Shown here: one piece after another, positions 18,701 to 23,242 of the stretch
How the letters are laid out: each line of letters begins with the position of its first letter
How positions within the stretch are numbered: position 1 is the first letter of the stretch
NCBI GenBank assembly: GCA_964478995.1
Contig: CAYZJY010000024.1
Span: forward strand, 1 to 23,242
Direction of reading: 5' to 3'
DNA: 23,242 nt
Source of the DNA: NZWG01 sp964478995
Lineage (GTDB): Bacteria > Fidelibacterota > Marinisomatia > Marinisomatales > UBA1611
Program-made: the position numbers and the translations under genes
The notes under the pieces: model-generated
The model's database searches: none
Told to the model about the DNA's origin: nothing
What the model saw: only the letters and a program-made list of their open reading frames with translations

Positions 18701-19421
18701 TACCACCAACTGTTTCCCCGGCTATCTATATGAAGGAAAACCTGTTAATTTCTTTGTCGAGCGCAGAGAAACCCTCACCGGAAATGACGCAGTGGACTGG
18801 GTGAAGATACCCATCGGTTTCATTGATGTGATACCGATGGGTGATCCTGATGGGAATTTCAATGCCGATGGTGAAAGAGAAAGTGACTGGATCGTTTTCA
18901 TGGACTATGAGGATGGCGAAGGTAATCCTCAACCCTCTTGGGCATTTTATTTTAATTTGCATCCAGATGATCCAGAACTCATATACAACGAGCCCCTGCC
19001 TGGCGATACAGCATTCATCATTGTAGAAAAACCATTCTTGACGGAGGATATCTATGAGTTTGTTACAATGTCACCCTATATTGATCGTGTTGAGGCAAAA
19101 AATGATCTGGAAAAGATAAAGGTTGTCCCCAACCCCTATTACGCCACAAATGCCTTTGAAGGACAGAATACATTCACATCAGGCAGGGGACCTAGGGAAA
19201 TCCAATTCAGAAATCTTCCTCAGGATTGTACCATACGCATATTTACCATCTCAGGTGAACTGGTCAGAACAATACAACACTCATCACAGATCGATTTTGG
19301 AACGGGTTCTTGGGATCTTTTGACAAAAGATAATCTCACTGCAGCATACGGCATATATGTATACCATGTAGAAGCAATGGGAATAGGTGAAAAAATTGGA
19401 AAACTGGCCATAATCAAATGA
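15702..19421 (+). CDS. Large secreted Asp-rich repeat protein with FN3-like domain and T9SS-type (VVPNPY) sorting domain
   Basis: 1239 residues with a short signal peptide (about 1-16, ending LLFAQ). I do not recognise a named family for residues 17-290. About 295-525 carries a series of acidic loops: DNDGDG 297-302, DDNGNG 324-329, DNDLDG 353-358, DNNADP 411-416, DNDGDG 479-484 and DNDGDW 507-512, several introduced by YADGIDN or YADKLDN. They resemble calcium-binding DxDxDG loops. About 657-800 looks like a fibronectin type III domain (PPNVTAVSSDGSITLYWD, then YYYAVVSYDYGG). The last ~100 residues form a sorting domain (KVVPNPYY at 1140-1147, AYGIYVYHVEA, terminal LAIIK). The start overlaps the receptor stop by 7 bp and the stop overlaps the PorV-like start by 4, so the three are tightly linked. 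I infer a surface partner of the receptor, perhaps taking the place of SusD; this is unproven. Confidence 0.85.
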   Translation: MVRYSIITLTCSLLFAQSLERGNPDYRRWTNIDVNKVRTSILNWGISGRAGGVPAHVPYEWPVNSGQMYIALAALSVGTEVITNEGEVRPLVTIPFRSDQSGNSMAWEPVPGYLNPNSQKIAISDDQSTWPSSWPDKMDDLNDPGWSNSWNGFFGKDQFNAQQEIYYKVSDDRNYILGNPYSPDTTDLDRQGAGLLAGVRVLEWKQILIEDVVFILHEIKNDGSYDYDKVSFSMWLADLVGGDGDSGDDTPDFDLIYDVAWSMDSDGIGNSAFGSDPVGVVATSFIETPGNNIDRIDNDGDGEDNGPIITDGLIMEEILGNAIDDNGNGLIDENLTHVPFGDQAGVTYADKLDNDLDGEPNSPLIDQEMINGAAMLWGLWPRLDDVIQDSIIHVIGLDNDDLGLPYADGIDNNADPENPYLLEYPIGLGADVNGPLVDSMMVLMASEDIWKRYRVPNTDIILYDVNIEDIGKPYADGIDNDGDGAIDEGIDEGIDEMIDESRDDFIDNDGDWEPSDDVGINGDESGGIEAGTGDLMPTSGSGTGFPGEPNIDKTDVAESDQMGLTAVGYDPAGSIPISSDGYLWLFYMTPGSYWQPPAGGQPPGDYDLFVTSGFFPLRSGQTERIAMSVAMGNDVADALRNKEVAQTTYDYDYQFAKAPDPPNVTAVSSDGSITLYWDTHAEQSKDRYMGEITNNVDLYDFEGYKIYRSTDFEFNDAYTITDGEGNLTFLEPYVQNGVSAQWDLVNGKSGWHPIDLNGVKFYLGDDTGLQHSYVDNNVVNGQRYYYAVVSYDYGGDLSNDIIPSDSPMRLRVNSLTGEIELGPNVVEVIPSPPSAGYNDATFSGDTIDHVSGTSSGKIYYEIINPMEIKNEHKYQITFADTILANQQGPAGYDTITTRSYFLVDVTYPDSPDTLINDDHELKISDGPVVDGFRLAFNNIKELRFNEESSKWSRDSLWSFNFFRYATFNVVGTQLPYDYRIIFTEEQSDSTIDLCMRYLPNTTNCFPGYLYEGKPVNFFVERRETLTGNDAVDWVKIPIGFIDVIPMGDPDGNFNADGERESDWIVFMDYEDGEGNPQPSWAFYFNLHPDDPELIYNEPLPGDTAFIIVEKPFLTEDIYEFVTMSPYIDRVEAKNDLEKIKVVPNPYYATNAFEGQNTFTSGRGPREIQFRNLPQDCTIRIFTISGELVRTIQHSSQIDFGTGSWDLLTKDNLTAAYGIYVYHVEAMGIGEKIGKLAIIK
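17157..17204 (+). repeat. 12-bp coding tandem repeat (IDEG units)
   Basis: ATCGATGAGGGC is repeated exactly at 17157-17168 and 17169-17180. A third copy differs only at its end (ATCGATGAGATG, 17181-17192), and a partial fourth copy follows. In frame it encodes IDEG-IDEG-IDEM-IDES (residues 486-501) of the Asp-rich protein, between two DNDGD loops. It probably arose by slippage and adds acidic residues. Confidence 0.8.
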
Positions 19422-20422
19422 GAATAATTAGAACATTAATCTTCGTAATCCTTATTTGTTCTACACTGTTCGCAGTTGACAAGACTGGTACGATGGCAGC
19501 AAAATTCTTATCTACCAATATCGGATCTAGGGCAGTGGGCATGGGTGGAGCATTCACTGCGGTTGCAAATGATGGTTCTGCCATGTATTGGAATCCAGCA
19601 GGAATTGGCTTTAATGGACTAAGTAGATTTTATGTCAATCACTCAAACTGGATCGCAGACATCGCATTTGATTATTTCAGTGTATCTTTTCCATTTGGAA
19701 AGAACAGAGTTCTTGGTCTGAACATTACATCTGTGACCATGGGTGACATGGAGGTAACGAGATATGGGAATGAGGATACTGGAGAAACATTTTCCGCCTC
19801 CGATCATGCATTTGGAATCACCTATGCACTTAATCTCACCGATCGTTTCTCAATAGGTCTCAATGGTAAGTTCATTCAAGAAAAGATAGCAAACAACCAT
19901 GCAAATGGGATCGCACTTGACCTTGGTACCCTTTTTAAAACCCCATATGGTTTTAGGTTAGGTACATCCATAAGCAATTTTGGACCAAAAATGAGGATGA
20001 CCGGAGACGATCTCTTAGTTGCTGTTGACATAGATGAGACCATATATGGCAATAATGAAAGTGTCACTGGCTATTTATCAACTGATGAGTTCGATCTCCC
20101 TCTGGTCCTTAGAGTTGGCATATCAAATGACCTATTGATCGGCAAGACGACACGTTTGACTTGGGCATTGGACTCAAACAGCCCCAATGATAATAAAAGC
20201 CATGTCAATGCCGGTGTTGAGATCGGTTTCATGAATGATCTTCTTGTCCTTCGAAGTGGCGTGAACTCATTATTCCTAGATGACCGCGAGAGTAAGATAT
20301 CCTATGGTCTGGGCATTAGGTCTCCTATTCTAAAGAGTCAGGAACTATACATCAATTATTGCTTTGAGATACTAAAACACCTTGGTGATACTCATCAAAT
20401 AAGTTTGGGAATTTCATTTTAA
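19418..20422 (+). CDS. PorV/PorQ family outer-membrane barrel (UPF0164-like)
   Basis: 334 residues. Signal peptide about 1-19 (CSTLFA). The mature N-terminus carries the family signature SRAVGMGGAFTAVAND (37-52), then AMYWNPAGI (55-63). Alternating amphipathic strands continue to a terminal Phe (ISLGISF), as expected of a 14-strand FadL-fold barrel. In Bacteroidota, PorV receives cargo from the T9SS translocon via the C-terminal sorting domain and carries it to the attachment complex; PorQ is in the PorQ-PorU-PorV-PorZ attachment complex. The gene begins within the stop of the 1239-aa sorting-domain protein (ATGA). A dedicated carrier for locus cargo is therefore attractive, but this is inference, and many genomes in this superphylum hold several paralogues of unknown role. 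Confidence 0.88.
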   Translation: MRIIRTLIFVILICSTLFAVDKTGTMAAKFLSTNIGSRAVGMGGAFTAVANDGSAMYWNPAGIGFNGLSRFYVNHSNWIADIAFDYFSVSFPFGKNRVLGLNITSVTMGDMEVTRYGNEDTGETFSASDHAFGITYALNLTDRFSIGLNGKFIQEKIANNHANGIALDLGTLFKTPYGFRLGTSISNFGPKMRMTGDDLLVAVDIDETIYGNNESVTGYLSTDEFDLPLVLRVGISNDLLIGKTTRLTWALDSNSPNDNKSHVNAGVEIGFMNDLLVLRSGVNSLFLDDRESKISYGLGIRSPILKSQELYINYCFEILKHLGDTHQISLGISF

Positions 20423-20462
20423 ATTCGGAATATTAATGACCTATTATTTTCAAAACGTAGCA

Positions 20463-20470
20463 AAGGAAAA
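20463..20470 (+). promoter_or_regulatory. Shine-Dalgarno-like site that decides the start of the multi-module protein
   Basis: AAGGAAAA lies just upstream of the ATG at 20475, with the GGA about 8 nt from the start codon. The in-frame ATG at 20436 has no SD and would put a charged 13-residue extension before the signal peptide, so 20475 is preferred. Confidence 0.4.
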
Positions 20471-20474
20471 ATCA

Positions 20475-22673
20475 ATGCATAACATGTTAACTAATTTGTT
20501 GATGATCGTATTGGTCACGACAACTGCAAGTGCAAGTGTCACATTTAATTTGAATACATCCACCGCTCCAGGATTCACGGATACTAGTTCGACCCTGATC
20601 ATCCGTGGCTCAATGAATGGTTGGGCAGGCAATGATTGGGAGATGTCAAACGCTGGAGGAGACTACTGGGTCTTCACAAGTGATACTCTAAGTGATGGTG
20701 AGTATGAATATAAATATGTTGTCATTGATGACCTGGGGACTGAAGCATGGGAATCTACTGGTAATAGATCCTTGACAGTTTCTGGAGAAACAGATCTCCC
20801 CCAAGACTTTTGGGAAAATGGTACTACACCACCTTATGTTGAGACAGATAGCATTGATGTATGGTTTAGGGTCAGTACAGCAGGGATCATAGGTTATGAT
20901 GGTGATACCATGTTTGTAGGAGGGTACATGAATAGTTGGAATGGTGAACCTCTGGAACAAGAGGGCGACACGGAGTTCTGGTCAAGACAATATTCTTTCG
21001 ACCCAGAAGGTGAATTGGTTGCATATAAATTTCAACATGGACTTGGTGGCTGGGAGAGCATTGGGAATAGGACAGCAGACCTCACCGCAGATACAACACT
21101 TAGTTGGGTATACTGGGATAACATACCTCCTACTGATGTTGAGGTTGTCTATACTAATGTCACTTTGACCGTCGTAGATGAGGGCCTCTCATTTCAAGAT
21201 GTACGATTCAAGGGTCAATTCTCAAACTGGAGTCTTATCCAAGGGTATGATGATGGAACCAACGGTGATGAGACCGCCAATGATGGTATCTGGACAACTG
21301 TCCTAGATAGTGTCGTCGGACCCAATTCATATGAGTGGGGTGCTGTTGAATGTGATAGTTCTTGCGATGAAGGTGGCAATGGGATATGGCTATTAAACTT
21401 GATCAGTGAGCCAAATCAAGAGTTTTCGGTTGAAGAGGATGGCTCTGTCACAGGTTCAACAAGTTTCACAATTCCCTATCTTGGGGATGAGATAACAAAG
21501 ACCGTCATATTCTCAGTTGACATGACAGAATGGCTTGATGAGGATGACCCTACAGGCATGCCTGTTTTTAGTGTATCTCGGGGCGACCAAATGCAAGTGA
21601 GAGGTGCATTCAATGGTTGGAATTGTGATGAACCAGCAGACTGTGAGATGACCCGAACACCTGGTACAAACATTTTTAGCCTTGCAACAAGTGTGACAGG
21701 ATATCCTAGTACTGCGACTGAATTCAAATATTACATGGAACTGGATTCATCATCAGTAGACATTCTAAGCCAAACCTATGGTGATATATATAATGGCATT
21801 GGTTGGGAAGACTCTCCGCAATTTGGTGGAGGTAACAGATTTTTTACTCTTGGTGCAGATGATGGGACAGGACTTCTTGAACTTCCTCTATCAGGATATT
21901 ATGATCTCCCTACTGGTGGAGTAGTACCCTGCTGTAGGACAGTCACACTCAGTTTTCATGTTGACATGGTGGATGCCATTGAACAAGGTTTTGATTCATC
22001 AGAGGATTCAGTATACATATCTTTCAAAGATAGATGGTTGAAATACCTACAAGGTCTTGGTGATGATTATAAGGTCTATGCTACTGCAAATGGAGATGGT
22101 ACTTATTCTGCAGATGCGTCCTTTGTTGGCCCATTCCCATGGCACATGACCTACACATGGGGTTTCCATGATGTATCTGAAGTCGCATACATCGAGGAAG
22201 GTGGTGGCTTTGGTTTTGGTCGCTTTCGAGCGCGTTATCATCATGCAAATGCAAATAACGATTGTTGGTGGAGAGACTATAGTTTTCCACAAGACACCTT
22301 CCAGGTCGAGGACCCTCCCCTACCCGTTGAGGAGTTTGACCCTGAGTCCATTTGCATACCACTAGCGAGCGTTGGTGATGAAATGATCCCTGATGAATAT
22401 TTCTTAAGTGAAAACTATCCAAATCCATTTAATCCTACTACCTCCTTTACGTTTGGGATCTCATCTAGCAAAGATGTAAGAATTAGCATATATAACATCT
22501 TAGGCCAAAAGATCTTCTCATTTGAAAAAGGTAGAATGGATGCGGGAACGTATGAGTTCAATTGGAATGGTGAAAATCAGATGGGTGAGCAAGTAACCAG
22601 TGGTATCTATTTTTATGAGATGGAAGCAGGGAGTGATTTTCGAGAAATCAAAAAAATGACCCTCTTGAAATAA
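20475..22673 (+). CDS. Secreted tandem glycan-binding protein (SusE/F-like role) with T9SS-type sorting domain
   Basis: 732 residues from the chosen ATG (745 from the in-frame ATG at 20436). Signal peptide about 1-20 (TTTASA). Then come about five beta domains: 22-115, 126-216, 223-334, 341-479 and 488-612. The first four each contain a G-x-[FM]-x-x-W motif: RGSMNGW 44-50, GYMNSW 150-155, GQFSNW 247-252 and GAFNGW 377-382. This RGxFNxW pattern is characteristic of CBM48/AMPK-beta and SusE/SusF-like starch-binding folds. The fifth domain lacks it. Residues about 645-732 are a sorting domain starting YPNPFNPTT at 648, with SGIYFYEMEA and the terminal MTLLK. There is no catalytic motif. It probably holds alpha-glucan at the surface for the 906-aa GH13 and the receptor, analogous to the SusE/SusF lipoproteins but exported by another route. 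It is the last gene before the hairpin at 22694. Confidence 0.85.
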   Translation: MHNMLTNLLMIVLVTTTASASVTFNLNTSTAPGFTDTSSTLIIRGSMNGWAGNDWEMSNAGGDYWVFTSDTLSDGEYEYKYVVIDDLGTEAWESTGNRSLTVSGETDLPQDFWENGTTPPYVETDSIDVWFRVSTAGIIGYDGDTMFVGGYMNSWNGEPLEQEGDTEFWSRQYSFDPEGELVAYKFQHGLGGWESIGNRTADLTADTTLSWVYWDNIPPTDVEVVYTNVTLTVVDEGLSFQDVRFKGQFSNWSLIQGYDDGTNGDETANDGIWTTVLDSVVGPNSYEWGAVECDSSCDEGGNGIWLLNLISEPNQEFSVEEDGSVTGSTSFTIPYLGDEITKTVIFSVDMTEWLDEDDPTGMPVFSVSRGDQMQVRGAFNGWNCDEPADCEMTRTPGTNIFSLATSVTGYPSTATEFKYYMELDSSSVDILSQTYGDIYNGIGWEDSPQFGGGNRFFTLGADDGTGLLELPLSGYYDLPTGGVVPCCRTVTLSFHVDMVDAIEQGFDSSEDSVYISFKDRWLKYLQGLGDDYKVYATANGDGTYSADASFVGPFPWHMTYTWGFHDVSEVAYIEEGGGFGFGRFRARYHHANANNDCWWRDYSFPQDTFQVEDPPLPVEEFDPESICIPLASVGDEMIPDEYFLSENYPNPFNPTTSFTFGISSSKDVRISIYNILGQKIFSFEKGRMDAGTYEFNWNGENQMGEQVTSGIYFYEMEAGSDFREIKKMTLLK

Positions 22674-22693
22674 TTCTGATCATTACAAATGGT

Positions 22694-22721
22694 AAAAAAA
22701 GGCTCTTTTGAGCCTTTTTTT
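22694..22721 (+). terminator. Rho-independent terminator hairpin, symmetric (could work both ways)
   Basis: Seven As, GGCTC, a TTTT loop, GAGCC and seven Ts. The 5-bp GC-rich stem extends to 12 bp through the A7/T7 tracts. It begins 21 bp after the stop of the multi-module protein and ends 16 bp before the GH43 ATG. It marks the end, or a partial stop, of the plus-strand operon. Confidence 0.9.
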
Positions 22722-22737
22722 ACAAAAAGCATATTTA

Positions 22738-23242
22738 ATGAAATATATATTCACATTTGTTTTTATTCTATGCCTGAATGCTTTAGCACAAGATCTAAAC
22801 TATGAGAACCCTATCATTAAAGGTAGTTATCCAGACCCTTCTATTTGTAGGGTCGGAGAAGATTTCTATATAGTCAATTCCTCTTTCGAATATTATCCCG
22901 GATTACCAATTCACCATAGTAAAGATCTTGTCAATTGGGAATTGGTGGGCTATGGACTTCACCGTGAAAAACAATGTACTGGTAGAATGAATCTCACCGA
23001 TGTTCAATACAATGGAGGCATTCATGCACCATCGATAAGGTACCATGATGGGAAATTCTATATCATTACTACCAATGTTTATAGTCCATCTGAAGATGAA
23101 CCATCTGAAATGATCAATTTCATCATAACATCAGAAAAGATAGAAGGGCCATGGTCTGATCCATATATCATTGAAGGTGCACCTGGCATAGACCCTGATA
23201 TTATATTTGATAACGAAAAGATATGGTATGTTGGTACTCATG
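22738..23242 (+). CDS. GH43 glycoside hydrolase (5' part; cut by window edge)
   Basis: 168 codons are visible from an ATG at 22738 to the right edge. Signal peptide about 1-17 (LCLNALA). The first blade of a GH43 five-bladed propeller follows: GSYPDPSICRVGEDFYIVNS (29-48), where D33 is the expected catalytic base; IHHSKDLVNWELVG (58-71); HAPSIRYHDGKFYIITTN (96-113); and GIDPDIIFD (150-158), with D152 the expected pKa-modulating Asp. The catalytic acid Glu is beyond the window. The HAPSIRYHDGKFY pattern suggests the beta-xylosidase/alpha-arabinofuranosidase subfamilies, which would act on a different polysaccharide from the alpha-glucan enzymes upstream. No SD is visible and only 16 bp separate the start from the terminator, so how it is transcribed is unclear. 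Confidence 0.9.
   Translation, partial: MKYIFTFVFILCLNALAQDLNYENPIIKGSYPDPSICRVGEDFYIVNSSFEYYPGLPIHHSKDLVNWELVGYGLHREKQCTGRMNLTDVQYNGGIHAPSIRYHDGKFYIITTNVYSPSEDEPSEMINFIITSEKIEGPWSDPYIIEGAPGIDPDIIFDNEKIWYVGTH

Noticed and set aside
15702..19421. Calling the 1239-aa protein a SusD homologue
   Set aside because: It has no lipobox and no TPR-like helical pattern; it is beta/Asp-rich with an FN3-like domain and a C-terminal sorting domain. Any SusD-like role is by position only.
20436..20474. Upstream ATG as the start of the multi-module protein
   Set aside because: It lacks an SD and would put a polar extension before the signal peptide; the ATG at 20475 has AAGGAAAA upstream and gives a normal signal peptide.

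Overview
The window looks like part of an AT-rich genome from the FCB superphylum, most likely a marine Candidatus Marinimicrobia (SAR406/Neomarinimicrobiota) relative. This is inferred from the C-terminal type IX secretion (T9SS)-type sorting domains with YPNPFN/FPNPFN/VPNPY motifs on four proteins, a PorV/PorQ-type barrel, a DUF5916 protein and a CotH-LTD protein. No rRNA or ribosomal gene is present to settle the taxonomy.

Layout: two divergent gene clusters leave one 174-bp intergenic region (9510-9683). Minus-strand cluster, in transcription order: GH97 alpha-glucosidase (SusB-like), a secreted 906-aa GH13 enzyme, a CotH-kinase-like/lamin-tail protein, and a DUF5916 outer-membrane protein cut by the left edge. 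Plus-strand cluster: GH13 neopullulanase (SusA-like), a parvulin-type PPIase lipoprotein, a TonB-dependent receptor, a 1239-aa Asp-rich surface protein, a PorV/PorQ-like barrel, and a protein with four G-x-[FM]-x-x-W modules resembling starch-binding domains. A hairpin terminator follows, then the start of a GH43 enzyme cut by the right edge. Four of the five junctions in the plus cluster overlap by 4-7 bp, so it is very likely one translationally coupled operon. There is no gene-free stretch over 300 bp.

How it fits together (inference): this is an alpha-glucan (starch/glycogen/pullulan-type) utilisation locus. The multi-module protein and the 906-aa GH13 would capture and cut polymer at the surface, the TonB receptor would import oligosaccharides, and the SusA- and SusB-like enzymes would finish them to glucose in the periplasm. 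It differs from the Bacteroides Sus system: no SusD gene is visible. In the position next to the receptor sits a large Asp-rich protein with an FN3-like domain and a T9SS-type tail, followed by a PorV-like barrel. The PPIase may help fold the barrels or cargo. The SusD-less receptor/giant-cargo/PorV-like arrangement is the most interesting feature here.
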